This document shows, piece after piece, positions 50,422 to 58,592 of a stretch of DNA of 64,000 nt (position 1 is the stretch's first letter; every line of letters begins with the position of its first letter). A program made the position numbers and the translations under genes. The stretch is from Myxococcota bacterium (GTDB taxonomy: Bacteria; Myxococcota_A; UBA9160; UBA4427). Under the pieces are notes generated by a model. The model was not told the origin of the DNA and searched no databases. It saw only the letters and a list, made by a program, of their open reading frames with translations. The stretch is from the NCBI GenBank assembly GCA_028278345.1, contig JANQEL010000147.1, forward strand, positions 1 through 64,000. The letters are read 5' to 3'.

Positions 50422-51069
50422 TCAGATGGGCCCGCGCCCCTGTCGCCCGCGGAGGATCCAGCGGATCATCTCGAGGTGCTGGCCACCCCAGAAGAGCTCA
50501 CCGTCGACCCAATAGGCGGGAGAACCCGGGTTGACCCCGCGCTCGACGATCTCCTCCTCGAGCGCTTCGAGTGCGGCCGGACCGCTTTCGCGCTGCCACG
50601 CCTCGAAGCCCTCGGTCTCGATGCCGAGGGTGGCGACAAGCTTGCCCACGGCTTCGGGGTCGCTCGGGTCGAGTTCCACGGCCCAGTAGGCGCGGAACAT
50701 CTCGCGCAGGTAGTCGGCGAGGCGTTCGGGCGCCCGTTCGCGCACCCAGAGCCAGCCCACGTTGGCAGCACTCGGATCGGGATCGCGGTAGTAGTCGCGC
50801 AACACGAGCCCCTGAGCGGCCCCGTAGGTTTCGATCTCGCGCGCGATCTCGTTCGCGCGAATGCGACGATGGCGAATGCTGCGATCGTCATCGCGGCCCG
50901 GTTTGGAAGGCGCCTTGAGCGGCGACACGTCCACCGGAAGCCAGTTGATCTCGATGCCTTCCTCGCGCCCCAGTTCCAGGGTCGGCCCGAGCGCGAGGTA
51001 GGCGAGCGGTTGCCGCACGTCGAACAGAGCGGTGAGACGGGCATCGTCGAGTCGGGAAGGAACACTCAC
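50422..51069 (-). CDS. DsbA-fold protein (2-hydroxychromene-2-carboxylate isomerase-like), copy 2
   Basis: This 215-aa protein has a thioredoxin/kappa-GST-like fold with an N-terminal strand-loop (ALFDVRQPLAYLALGPTLEL) where DsbA has its CxxC, here R-Q-P-L without Cys. The C-terminal part (EIVERGVNPGSPAYWVDGEL, FWGGQHLEMIRWIL) is characteristic of the HCCA isomerase group. The neighbouring gene is a related copy. Start is the GTG at 51069, which overlaps the upstream stop as GTGA, so the two are translated together. The pair may form a heterodimer that isomerises glutathione or aromatic intermediates. Downstream is the second selenoprotein. Confidence 0.88.
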   Translation of the reverse strand: MSVPSRLDDARLTALFDVRQPLAYLALGPTLELGREEGIEINWLPVDVSPLKAPSKPGRDDDRSIRHRRIRANEIAREIETYGAAQGLVLRDYYRDPDPSAANVGWLWVRERAPERLADYLREMFRAYWAVELDPSDPEAVGKLVATLGIETEGFEAWQRESGPAALEALEEEIVERGVNPGSPAYWVDGELFWGGQHLEMIRWILRGRQGRGPI

Positions 51070-51758
51070 GCCGCAAAGCTCCGATTCATCATGAGCGGCG
51101 CATCCCCCTTGCGACCACCGAGCAGCCACGAAACGCGCGGCAGATGCTCGCGACCGAACCACGCTTCGTCCTCGATCAGGTACGTGGGCACGCCGAAGAC
51201 GCCCGCATCGAATGCGCGCTCGTTGATCTCGTCGTGGAGCGCCCGGCCCTCCCCTTCCGCATACGCTTCGAAGCCACGCGTCTCGAGCCCCGCCCTGGCG
51301 AGCACGCTCTCGAGCACCGCGACGTCCTCGATGTCGAGTTCGCGATTCCAGAAGGGCGGATAGACCGTGTCGACGAAGCGATCGAAGGCTTCGGCGCCCT
51401 GGGCCTTGGCCCAGAGCATCGCGATCCCCGCGAGGCTCGAATCCCAGATCTTGACGGTGCCGCGCGTGGTCTTGCCCGTGAGATTCGCGTAGCGACGCAC
51501 GTCCATGTACGCGTACTTCACACCCTTCCACTGCGTCGCGGTTCGCTTGCTCTTCGTGACCTTCCCCTTCTTGTCGACCTTCGCGCTGCCCAGATAACTC
51601 GGGATATCGAGGGTGAAGGGGCGCCAGTCGATCGCGACGCCGTGCTTGCGCGCCATGTCGCGCGTGGGCTCGATCGCGATGTAGGCGTAGGGGCTCTTCA
51701 GATCGATGTAGACGGCGAGCGGATGATCACCGCGCAGCTCGCTGAATGCGTTGCTCAT
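51066..51758 (-). CDS. DsbA-fold protein (2-hydroxychromene-2-carboxylate isomerase-like), copy 1
   Basis: This 230-aa protein has the kappa-GST/HCCA isomerase layout: N-terminal AVYIDLKSPYAYIAIEPTRD with the S-P-Y-A active loop in place of CxxC, the basic segment KSKRTATQWKGVKYAYMDVR, and a C-terminal VFGVPTYLIEDEAWFGREHL (cis-Pro loop and catalytic Asp/Glu). HCCA isomerases of naphthalene and similar pathways use glutathione. The ATG at 51758 has GAGGCC upstream. The second copy overlaps its stop. It is divergent from the Ddn-like protein gene. Confidence 0.9.
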   Translation of the reverse strand: MSNAFSELRGDHPLAVYIDLKSPYAYIAIEPTRDMARKHGVAIDWRPFTLDIPSYLGSAKVDKKGKVTKSKRTATQWKGVKYAYMDVRRYANLTGKTTRGTVKIWDSSLAGIAMLWAKAQGAEAFDRFVDTVYPPFWNRELDIEDVAVLESVLARAGLETRGFEAYAEGEGRALHDEINERAFDAGVFGVPTYLIEDEAWFGREHLPRVSWLLGGRKGDAPLMMNRSFAA

Positions 51759-51839
51759 GCGAAGTTCGGCCTCTTGGGTGGTTTCTTCGAGGGCGCTTCA
51801 GAGTAACAATCCCGAGCGGCGCCACGGAAGGGAGGGATC

Positions 51840-52271
51840 GTGATTCGCATCATTCTTCTGGTACTCGGCGCGCTCGGCCTCGCGGGCGTAGCCTTCGCGT
51901 TCTACACCAACTCGATCTCCAACCCCCGGGTCCTGCGCGAGATCCGCAACAACCCGGATGGCGAGCGGGCCCAGAAGGTGATGGGCATCAGCCTGCCGGA
52001 CGGCCGCACCCTCCCCGTCAACTACCTCGAAGAGAACGGCATGGTGTTCGCCGGTGCCGACGGCCCGTGGTGGCGACCGCTCCAGGGCAAGGGGCACGCC
52101 GTCACGGTGCTGATCCGCGGCGAGGAACGTCACGGCATGGCGCGCGCCATCACCGACGACCCCGAGTACACGAAAGACATCTTCTCGCGTCTGCGGCCAA
52201 CCGCGGTGCCCGGTTTCGGCACGCTGGTCGAGATCCGCTTCGACGATACGCCGCGGGTGCGAACGCCCTAG
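51840..52271 (+). CDS. Deazaflavin (F420)-dependent nitroreductase-like (Ddn/FDOR-B) protein, membrane-anchored
   Basis: This 143-aa protein starts with a hydrophobic helix (IRIILLVLGALGLAGVAFAF, a signal anchor). A split-barrel domain follows, with QKVMGISLPDGRTLPVNYLE and WWRPLQGKGHAVTVLIRG, which resemble Ddn/DUF385 proteins that bind F420. The anchor is unusual for the family and suggests a membrane location. Start is a GTG with GGGAGGG upstream. The stop overlaps that of the convergent SnoaL-like gene by CTAG. F420 use is an inference; another Ddn-like gene is at 61290. Confidence 0.7.
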   Translation: MIRIILLVLGALGLAGVAFAFYTNSISNPRVLREIRNNPDGERAQKVMGISLPDGRTLPVNYLEENGMVFAGADGPWWRPLQGKGHAVTVLIRGEERHGMARAITDDPEYTKDIFSRLRPTAVPGFGTLVEIRFDDTPRVRTP

Positions 52272-52645
52272 TCGGGAATCCCGCCGAGCTTCACCGCGGA
52301 CGCGGGATCGAGGTACTCCTCGATGCGCGCGATGCGCCCGTCGCGTACCTGCACCACGACGCATGCGGGCATGGCGATCTGTTCGCCCGACCTGGTTTCG
52401 ATACGCAGGACGTGCTGCTGGAGATAGCCACCCTCGATCTCTTCGAGACGTTGGATGTCGTAGCGACGTGAACGGCTGTTCTTGACCATCCAACCGAGGG
52501 TTTGCAGGTTCTCGTCGACGTCTTGCTCGTAGTCGTCGAAGTTGTGCCAGATGCGCGCGTCCTCGGCGTAACAGGCCCGCGCCTTCTCCTGGTCGCCCTC
52601 TTCCAACAGTCGTAAGAAGTGACGCGCGAGTTCGAGTGTTTCCAC
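52268..52645 (-). CDS. SnoaL-like / NTF2-fold protein
   Basis: This 125-aa protein has the small NTF2 fold: LELARHFLRLLEEGDQEKAR, then CYAEDARIWHNFDDYEQDVD (pocket residues), and the closing strand VVVQVRDGRIARIEEYLDP, with the R-I-x-x-I-x-E-Y pattern of the family. Start is the GTG at 52645 (GAGGAG about 11 bases upstream). The stop shares CTAG with the Ddn-like gene. It is divergent from the peroxiredoxin-like selenoprotein gene. Function is unknown; SnoaL proteins catalyse dehydrations, cyclisations or isomerisations. Confidence 0.8.
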   Translation of the reverse strand: METLELARHFLRLLEEGDQEKARACYAEDARIWHNFDDYEQDVDENLQTLGWMVKNSRSRRYDIQRLEEIEGGYLQQHVLRIETRSGEQIAMPACVVVQVRDGRIARIEEYLDPASAVKLGGIPD

Positions 52646-52797
52646 GGTTCGCAGGCTCCTCGAGTTGTGCGTGAGGTCTCCAAGACCAAGCATGGCGCCC
52701 GGCCCGCGAGATGTCGAACGGCGACCGCGATATCGGGCCGCTACAGTTTCGCGATCAGCACGCGCCGCGCCCCGCCCTGGCCTGCAAGGAGACTCCC

Positions 52798-53340
52798 GTG
52801 AGCGCAAGCCACGACCTGGTAGGCGAACTCGCCTCGATCGAACTCGAAGACACCCACGGCGGGTGGCATCGCTTGGACAGCTACTGGCGGGATCACACCG
52901 CCGTCCTCGCCTTCGTCCGCCACTTCGGCTGACTGTTCTGCCGTGAGCAGGTCGCGCAGTTGCGTGACAACCTCGATGAGATCCGCGATCTCGGCGCCGA
53001 CCTCGTGATCGTGGGCAACGGCAACCTCGACTTCGCCCGCGCGTTTCGCGAAGACATGAAGCTCGATTGCCCGGTGGTGATCGATCCGGATCTCGTGGCC
53101 TACAAGACTGCCGAGCTGCGCCGCGGTCGACTCGAGATGCTCTCACCCCGTGTCGGGCTGAACGCGATGCGTTCGCTTCGAGCGGGCTTTCGTCAGACCA
53201 GCGTGCAGGGCGATGCCTTCCAGCTCGGCGGTGTCTTCGTGATCCGCGAGGGCGGAGAGCTCGTCTACGAGTACGCGAGTCGCGAAGCGGGAGACCATCC
53301 GCCGATCGAAGACGTACTCGACGCAGTGGCTGGCGGCTAG
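52798..53340 (+). CDS. PRXL2/SelU-like peroxiredoxin selenoprotein (UxxC), UGA read as selenocysteine
   Basis: Reading through the UGA (52930-52932) yields a 180-aa thioredoxin-fold protein in one frame. The redox motif is U45-L-F-C48-R-E in FVRHFG-U-LFCREQ, the same position as the C-F-L-C-R-E-E motif of vertebrate PRXL2A/SelU. The rest matches PRXL2 (DLGADLVIVGNGNLDFARAF, VVIDPDLVAYKTAELRRGR, AFQLGGVFVIREGGELVYEY). A SECIS-like hairpin lies 19 nt after the UGA. It should act as a peroxiredoxin-like thiol/selenol oxidoreductase. The GTG at 52798 has AAGGAG upstream. The stop shares CTAG with the convergent MBL gene. Confidence 0.88.
52951..52968 (+). promoter_or_regulatory. Bacterial SECIS hairpin for the PRXL2/SelU-like selenoprotein
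   Basis: GTCGCGC and GCGTGAC form a 7-bp stem (one G-U pair) around loop AGTT. The loop starts 26 nt after the UGA and its second base is G, close to the position in the two AhpD-like genes. Confidence 0.75.
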
Positions 53341-54398
53341 AACTCCCGCGTCTCGCCGATGTCGAGGATCCACACCTGATCGTCGGCGAGCCCCTGCTCG
53401 CGGCCCGCGGCGCGCATGCGCTTCGGCGGTTCGTCGAGGGGTTCGTCCGCCAGGTCGAAAGTGCCGAAGTGGATGCCGAGCAGGCGTTTTCCTCCGACGT
53501 CGATCCCCAGCGTCACCGCCTCTTCGGGGTTGGTGTGTGAGCTGCGCATCATGGCGCGCGGCTCGTAGGCGCCGATCGGGACCGCTGCGAGGTCGAACGG
53601 ACCGAGCTGCTCACCGATCTGCTTGAAGCCATCGAAGTAGCCCGTGTCGCCGGCAAAGTAGAAACGACGCTCGGGGCCTGTCACCGCCCAAGAAGACCAT
53701 AGGGCCTTCTGCTCGTCGAACAGGCCACGGCGACTCCAATGCTGCGAAGGAAGGCAGTGGATCGTCGCGTCGGCCACCCCTGCCGTGTCGCCCCAATCGA
53801 GTTCCTGCACGTTCTCGATCCCGTTCTCGCGCAACAACTCCCCGTTGGCGAGGGGAACGAAGAAGCGCGTGCGCGGATCGCGTTCGGCGAGGGTGCGCAG
53901 GGTCGGCAGATCGAGATGGTCGTAGTGGTTGTGCGAGATCAACACGAAGTCGATCGGCGGGAGATCTTCGACCGCGACCCCGGGCGGTACGAGGCGCGGC
54001 GGCCCCATGAAGGAGACCGGGCTCGTGATGTCGTTCCAGTTCGGATCGGTGAGGAAGGTGAGGTGCTCCATCTGCACGAGCAGCGTCGCATGACCGATCC
54101 AGGTCACCGTCGGCGTGCTGTGCTTCGCGTTCTCGCGCAGGAAGGCACCGTCGTTGGGCACAACCGGCGGCATCCCTGCGCGCGGTGAGAGCGAAGCCGC
54201 GATGCGGCGGAAGAAGAAGGGAAAGCGCACGCCGACCGTGCCGTGTCCGATCGGGCCCACGACGTTCACGAAGCGCCCGTCGTCGTCGCGCAGCGCGGGT
54301 GCGAATTCGGCGTCGGCCGGGACGGGAGCAGCGAGTGCGAGTGCGACCGCCGCGAGCGTGAAGTAGCCGGTCCAGCGAGGGGGGTTGTTCTTCGACAT
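53337..54398 (-). CDS. MBL-fold metallo-hydrolase (UlaG/NAPE-PLD-like), exported
   Basis: This 353-aa protein starts with a signal peptide (YFTLAAVALALAAPVPADA, cut near residue 29). It has the metallo-beta-lactamase motif SHNHYDHLD (H-x-H-x-D-H), a downstream zinc ligand in LPSQHWSRRG, and another in FAGDTGYF (D). The order and the ending HFGTFDLADEPLDEPP resemble NAPE-PLD/UlaG-type lactonase and phosphodiesterase proteins. The start codon at 54398 is four bases after the antiporter gene stop, so both are one transcript. It may act on lipid or lactone substrates in the periplasm. Confidence 0.92.
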   Translation of the reverse strand: MSKNNPPRWTGYFTLAAVALALAAPVPADAEFAPALRDDDGRFVNVVGPIGHGTVGVRFPFFFRRIAASLSPRAGMPPVVPNDGAFLRENAKHSTPTVTWIGHATLLVQMEHLTFLTDPNWNDITSPVSFMGPPRLVPPGVAVEDLPPIDFVLISHNHYDHLDLPTLRTLAERDPRTRFFVPLANGELLRENGIENVQELDWGDTAGVADATIHCLPSQHWSRRGLFDEQKALWSSWAVTGPERRFYFAGDTGYFDGFKQIGEQLGPFDLAAVPIGAYEPRAMMRSSHTNPEEAVTLGIDVGGKRLLGIHFGTFDLADEPLDEPPKRMRAAGREQGLADDQVWILDIGETREF

Positions 54399-54402
54399 CT
54401 CG

Positions 54403-56109
54403 TCAATCTTCCTGCGGGCGCAACATCCCCTGCAGTTGGGTCCACATCTGCGCGGGGCTTTCACATTGGATGAGGGCGCGCGATTCGGGGCGGCTGGCAC
54501 CCCGCGCAAGCGTACCGAGGATTTCGAGCTGGGTGTCGGCGTCGTCGCGGGGCGTCAGGATGAGGAAGACGAGGTGGGCCGGCTGGTCGTCGATCGCGTC
54601 CCATTCGATGCCCTCCTTCGAAACGCCGAGCAGCACCAGGGGCCGCTCCAGCAGGTCGAGACGCGCGTGGGGCACCGCGATGCCTCCCCCGATGCCCGTC
54701 GCCATCGTCTCCTCGCGCGCCCGCGCGGCGCGCTGCAGAGCCGACTCGGGCAGCCCGGGATCGATCTCGCAGGCGCGGTGCACGAGCTCTTCGATCGCTG
54801 AGTAGCGATCGCGTCCCTCGAGGGCGGGGATCAGCCCCTGCTTCGAGAAGAGCCCAAGGATGTTGAGCGCTTCGCGACGCCGCAGCGACCAGGTGAAGAG
54901 GGGTCCGACCACGAGCGACGAAGCGATCGAAGCGAAGACGATCGCCACGAAGAGCTGCTCGTCGATCACCCCGGCCTGTCGACCGACGACCGCGAGCAGG
55001 ACGCCCATCGAGCCGCCCGGCATGTGGGCGATCGCAGTCGGGAGCCGATCGAAGGCGGGCATCGGAACACCCAGCGTGCCCACCCAGGCGCCGAAGAACT
55101 TCCCGAAGACCGAGAGCGCAGTGATGACCAGCACCTGCAGGAGATCGAAGCGCGCCGCGAAGTCGACGTGCAGGCAGATGCCGGCGAAGAAGAGCGGCAC
55201 GAAGATCGACTCGACCATCTGCGAGATGACCGAGCGCGAATGCTCCGAAAGCGCGCGGTGATCGCCCGCCATCACCCCCGCGATCAGGAAGCCGAAGATC
55301 GGATGCACGCCGATCACTTCCATCGCGACGCCGCAGAAGAGCCCGAGGCAGACGACGAAGGAGAGCGGAGTCGAGGGGTTGGGCAGCCCGCGCGCGTCGA
55401 ACCACTGCAGGATCCGCGTCGTGAGGGTGCGCCCGAAAGTCGTGGCGAGCCCGGCGGCCACCGCCGTGCCACCCACGATCATCAAGAGGGCCGCCGGGCT
55501 GGCGCCACCGTGATCGGCCGCGCCCACCATGCCGAGCACGATCGCGAGTACGAGCCAGCCGAGCAGCTCGTTGATCGCCATGGCGGAGAGCAGGAGCAGC
55601 CCGAGGTCGCTCTTCACGATCTTCAGGTCGAACATCAGGCGCGCAACCACGGTGATGGCCGTGATCGAGATCGCCGCACCGACGAACAGCGAGAAGGCGA
55701 GCTTCGGCACTTCGCCGTCGCTCCACGCGTCGTAGGCGATCCACGCGACCCCGGTTCCCAGGGCGAGGGGGATCAGCACGCCCGCCACGGCGACGGAAAA
55801 CGATTGCCTGCGCAGGCGCCAGGCCGAAGCCACGTCGACCTCGAGGCCGATCACCAGCAACAGGAAGAGGATGCCGATCTGCGCCGTGACGTCGAAGAGG
55901 GCGAGTTGCGTCGGGTCGTTGGGAAAGAGCGTGTCGAAGGCGCCGGGGGCGATCTGCCCGAAGACCGTCTTGCCCAGCAGCAGGCCCGCCAGGATCTCCC
56001 CCGCGAGCGGAGGCTGATCGAAGCTGCGAAAGACCTCCCCCAGGATGCGTGCCGCAGCGAGCACGACCGCGACCTGGGTGAGGAACAGCAGAAGCTGGCC
56101 CTTGTCCAT
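54403..56109 (-). CDS. CPA2-type cation/proton antiporter fused to a PTS EIIA (PtsN-like) domain
   Basis: This 568-aa protein has about 12 helices of a CPA2/KefB-like Na+(K+)/H+ exchanger up to about residue 415 (FRSFDQPPLAGEILAGLLLG, then FLLLVIGLEVDVASAWRLRR, and GVHPIFGFLIAGVMAGDHRA). A C-terminal EIIA(Ntr)-type domain (about 425-568) has the phosphorylatable His481 in GGGIAVPHARLDLLERP. Fusing a phosphocarrier domain to an antiporter suggests that exchange is tied to PTS-Ntr or nitrogen status. The next gene, the MBL hydrolase, is 4 bases downstream. The ATG at 56109 has only a weak GAGAG site. Confidence 0.92.
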   Translation of the reverse strand: MDKGQLLLFLTQVAVVLAAARILGEVFRSFDQPPLAGEILAGLLLGKTVFGQIAPGAFDTLFPNDPTQLALFDVTAQIGILFLLLVIGLEVDVASAWRLRRQSFSVAVAGVLIPLALGTGVAWIAYDAWSDGEVPKLAFSLFVGAAISITAITVVARLMFDLKIVKSDLGLLLLSAMAINELLGWLVLAIVLGMVGAADHGGASPAALLMIVGGTAVAAGLATTFGRTLTTRILQWFDARGLPNPSTPLSFVVCLGLFCGVAMEVIGVHPIFGFLIAGVMAGDHRALSEHSRSVISQMVESIFVPLFFAGICLHVDFAARFDLLQVLVITALSVFGKFFGAWVGTLGVPMPAFDRLPTAIAHMPGGSMGVLLAVVGRQAGVIDEQLFVAIVFASIASSLVVGPLFTWSLRRREALNILGLFSKQGLIPALEGRDRYSAIEELVHRACEIDPGLPESALQRAARAREETMATGIGGGIAVPHARLDLLERPLVLLGVSKEGIEWDAIDDQPAHLVFLILTPRDDADTQLEILGTLARGASRPESRALIQCESPAQMWTQLQGMLRPQED

Positions 56110-56151
56110 CTCTCGTGGGTAGCGGATTCGCGCCGCGGGTGCGCGGGTGGA

Positions 56152-57120
56152 TCAGGCTTCGGTCGCGCCCTTGCCGCAGTGGGGACAGATCCCCTCTTCA
56201 CCGTCGAGCGCTTGGAAACTGCGCGTCGCAGCCTCGACGATCTGCTGCGCCTCGGTGGGGTCGATGCCGAGCTGTTCGGCGAGCTCGTTGTATTGGGTCG
56301 TTTCATCGTCGGTCAGCACCCCGTCGGCGGCCGCGCGATCCGCTTCCATCTCGAGGGTGCGCAGGTGACGTTGATGCAACTCGGTGAAGCCCGAGGCCAG
56401 GATACTGGTGGGCAGGGCCACCATGCCGATGCCGACCACCATGATCGACGACGCCATGAACTTGCCGAGTGGCGTGATGGGGGTGACGTCGCCATATCCC
56501 ACGGTCGTGAGCGTCGCGACGGCCCACCACATCGATGCGGGAATCGAAGAGAAAGCCTCGGGTTGCGCTTCGTGCTCCACGACGAACATCGCGCTCGCAG
56601 CGAAGATCATCATCAACACGAGGACCGTGAAGGCCGACGCAAACGCCGCGCGCTGTGAACGCATGACCTCGGCAAACACGGCGAGCCCCGGCGAGTAGCG
56701 GGTCAGTTTGAGTACGCGGAGCAGGCGAAGGAAACGCAGGAAGCGCAGATCCATCGCGAAGAAGCCCGAGAGGTAGAAGGGGGCGATCGCCGCGATGTCG
56801 GCGAGGGCCATGGGGCTGAGCAGGTAACGCACGCGCTCGCGCCACTCCGACACGCCGCGATGCCCATCCTCCGCCGCCACCCAGACGCGAAGCACGAGTT
56901 CCACCGTGAAGACGGCCACCGACAGCAGTTCGAAGACTGCGAAGAAGGGGCCATAGCGGTTGGCGAGTGCTTCGACGGATTCGAGAATGACGGCGAGAAT
57001 GTTCCCCGCGACCAGGACCATCACCGTGACGTCGAAGACCCGGCTCAGATGATCGTCAGCGGACGACGCGACGTTCACGACCTCGCGGGTTCGCTTCTTC
57101 AGGCGCAGCCAGGGCGACAT
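56152..57120 (-). CDS. Voltage-gated-type potassium channel (ion transport family)
   Basis: This protein of about 322 aa has six helices: S1 near VFDVTVMVLVAGNILAVILE, S4 RFLRFLRLLRVLKLTR with regular arginines, and S5-P-S6 with filter TTVGYGD at about 205-211 (212-218 if the GTG at 57141 is used). TTVGYGD is the K+ selectivity filter. The C-terminus has a coiled acidic part and ends with CPHCGKGATEA, a single C-x2-C that could bind zinc. Start may be the ATG at 57120 or the GTG at 57141. The antiporter gene follows on the same strand, so both could balance cations. Confidence 0.9.
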   Translation of the reverse strand: MSPWLRLKKRTREVVNVASSADDHLSRVFDVTVMVLVAGNILAVILESVEALANRYGPFFAVFELLSVAVFTVELVLRVWVAAEDGHRGVSEWRERVRYLLSPMALADIAAIAPFYLSGFFAMDLRFLRFLRLLRVLKLTRYSPGLAVFAEVMRSQRAAFASAFTVLVLMMIFAASAMFVVEHEAQPEAFSSIPASMWWAVATLTTVGYGDVTPITPLGKFMASSIMVVGIGMVALPTSILASGFTELHQRHLRTLEMEADRAAADGVLTDDETTQYNELAEQLGIDPTEAQQIVEAATRSFQALDGEEGICPHCGKGATEA

Positions 57121-57165
57121 GGCGCGTGTATCGGCCTGCACGTCGACCCGCAGTAGCGCGAACGA

Positions 57166-57900
57166 TCACGAGGCGGGTTTGCGAACGATTGCGAGAAGAC
57201 TGACCCCAAGCGGCAGGTCGAACCGACGAAGCCAGGCGGCTTCGCTCGAGAAGATGGCATTGAGAAGGCCGTTCACTCCGGGTGCGCTCAGATTGTTCTC
57301 GCTCTCGGGGCGCATACCGGTCGTACGCATCAAGAAGCGCCCCAGCGCGATCGGCGGAAGCAACCAGGTATTGAAGTAGGTGAGTCGTTCGATCTCGAGA
57401 CCGGCGCCGCGCAGCAGGGAAGCGAACTGCCGCTTCGTGTAGCGGCGGAAGTGATGCGTCACGTCGTCCTGCACGCCCCACAACCAACCGAAGGCCGGAA
57501 CGGTGAGAACGCCGAGTGAGCGGGGTCCGGGTTTCAGCACGCGCGCGAACTCGCGGGCCCCGGCGGCGTCATCGCGCAGGTGCTCGAGCACGTCGGTCGC
57601 GACCAACCACTGCGCCGAGTCGGCGGCGAGGGGGAGACGCTCGAGGCTCCCCTGCATCACCCCGTCGTAACGCGACCTGCAGAATCGAATCGCCTCGGGG
57701 CTCGCGTCGACCGCCACGACTTCACCGTACGCACGCCAGACGGAGAGGTTCTGCCCCGAGCCCGGCCCGATGTCGTAGATGCGTGGCGCATCCGGGCGCT
57801 CCACGCCCTCGAGCACCGCGCGAAGGATGCGGCGGCGCCCCTCGAACCACCAATGGGTGGCGCCGAGCTCCGCTTCGATCGCATATGCGGATGCGTCCAT
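57166..57900 (-). CDS. Class I SAM-dependent methyltransferase
   Basis: This 244-aa protein shows YDIGPGSGQNLSVWRAYGEV (SAM motif I) and VVAVDASPEAIRFCRSRYDG. ATDVLEHLRDDAAGAREFAR and LTVPAFGWLWGVQDDVTHHF follow, a Methyltransf_11/23 pattern with the VxDVLEH acid residue. The C-terminal helix holds FNTWLLPPIALGRFLM, typical of methyltransferases that work beside membrane-bound glycolipid genes. It shares its general plan with 35350-36171. It stands just upstream of the K+ channel gene. The substrate is unknown. Confidence 0.88.
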   Translation of the reverse strand: MDASAYAIEAELGATHWWFEGRRRILRAVLEGVERPDAPRIYDIGPGSGQNLSVWRAYGEVVAVDASPEAIRFCRSRYDGVMQGSLERLPLAADSAQWLVATDVLEHLRDDAAGAREFARVLKPGPRSLGVLTVPAFGWLWGVQDDVTHHFRRYTKRQFASLLRGAGLEIERLTYFNTWLLPPIALGRFLMRTTGMRPESENNLSAPGVNGLLNAIFSSEAAWLRRFDLPLGVSLLAIVRKPAS

Positions 57901-57945
57901 CTTCGATCGGGCCCCCCAACCCGGATCGCGATGATCACGGGGGTT

Positions 57946-58560
57946 TCAGGGAAACGCCACCTCGGTGCTCGGCCGCTTCGAGAAGGCCTCGTACCAACGC
58001 GTGATTTCGTCGTAGCCCTTCTCGAGTTCGAGCTCGCGAAAGCGCGCGAAGCCGATGGTCGCGAACAGCGTGCAATCGCCGACGGTCACCCGATCGCCCG
58101 CCAGGAACTCGCGACCGCGCAGCTCGTTGTCGAGCACCTCGAGGAAAGTCGGCATCTCTTCGCGCATCGCCTTCGCCATGGCGGGGTCGGGGGCCACGTT
58201 CGGCAGGGGCGACTGCTCTGCATGCACCCAGCGAGCCACGCGCACGAAGAGACCGACATCGGCGATGCGTTCGATGCGACGTGCGCGGGCTCGTTCGATC
58301 GGCGTGGTCCCCCACATCGGCGGATCGGGGTGGAGCTCTTCGAAGTACTCGATGATGGGAAGGCTCTCGGTGAGATACGTCCCATCGTCGAGCTCGAGCA
58401 CCGGGGTCTTGCCCAACGGATTCTTCGCCAGGAAGGCCTCACTCGACTGCTCGCCCTCGATGATGTTGACGAGCACGAAGGGAACTTCGATCCCCTTCTC
58501 CTTCAGGTAGATGCGAAGCTTGCGCGGATTCGGGGCGAGGGGGAAGTCGTGGATCTTCAC
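57946..58560 (-). CDS. Glutathione S-transferase-family protein
   Basis: This 204-aa GST-fold protein begins with KIHDFPLAPNPRKLRIYLKE, then IPFVLVN-like beta strand and the cis-Pro motif NPLGKTPVLELDDGTYLTES, with the S-D/E of the glutathione site (ES). The C-terminal helical domain includes REFLAGDRVTVGDCTLFATI. The first residue is GTG with GGGAG upstream. A Cys or Ser nucleophile at the tip of helix 1 is not evident, so it may be a GST-like detox or dehalogenase enzyme using another thiol. The DsbA-fold proteins earlier also suggest glutathione chemistry. Confidence 0.92.
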   Translation of the reverse strand: MKIHDFPLAPNPRKLRIYLKEKGIEVPFVLVNIIEGEQSSEAFLAKNPLGKTPVLELDDGTYLTESLPIIEYFEELHPDPPMWGTTPIERARARRIERIADVGLFVRVARWVHAEQSPLPNVAPDPAMAKAMREEMPTFLEVLDNELRGREFLAGDRVTVGDCTLFATIGFARFRELELEKGYDEITRWYEAFSKRPSTEVAFP

Positions 58561-58592
58561 TGCGGGTCTCCCGGCGGCTGAACGAGGCGCGC

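Noticed and set aside
52933-52950. Alternative SECIS candidate CTGC-CGTGA-GCAG (52938-52950) directly after the SelU-like UGA.
   Set aside because: Its stem has only 4-5 pairs and the loop is about 10 nt from the UGA, closer than usual. The 7-bp hairpin at 52951-52968 fits better and matches the spacing in the other two genes.
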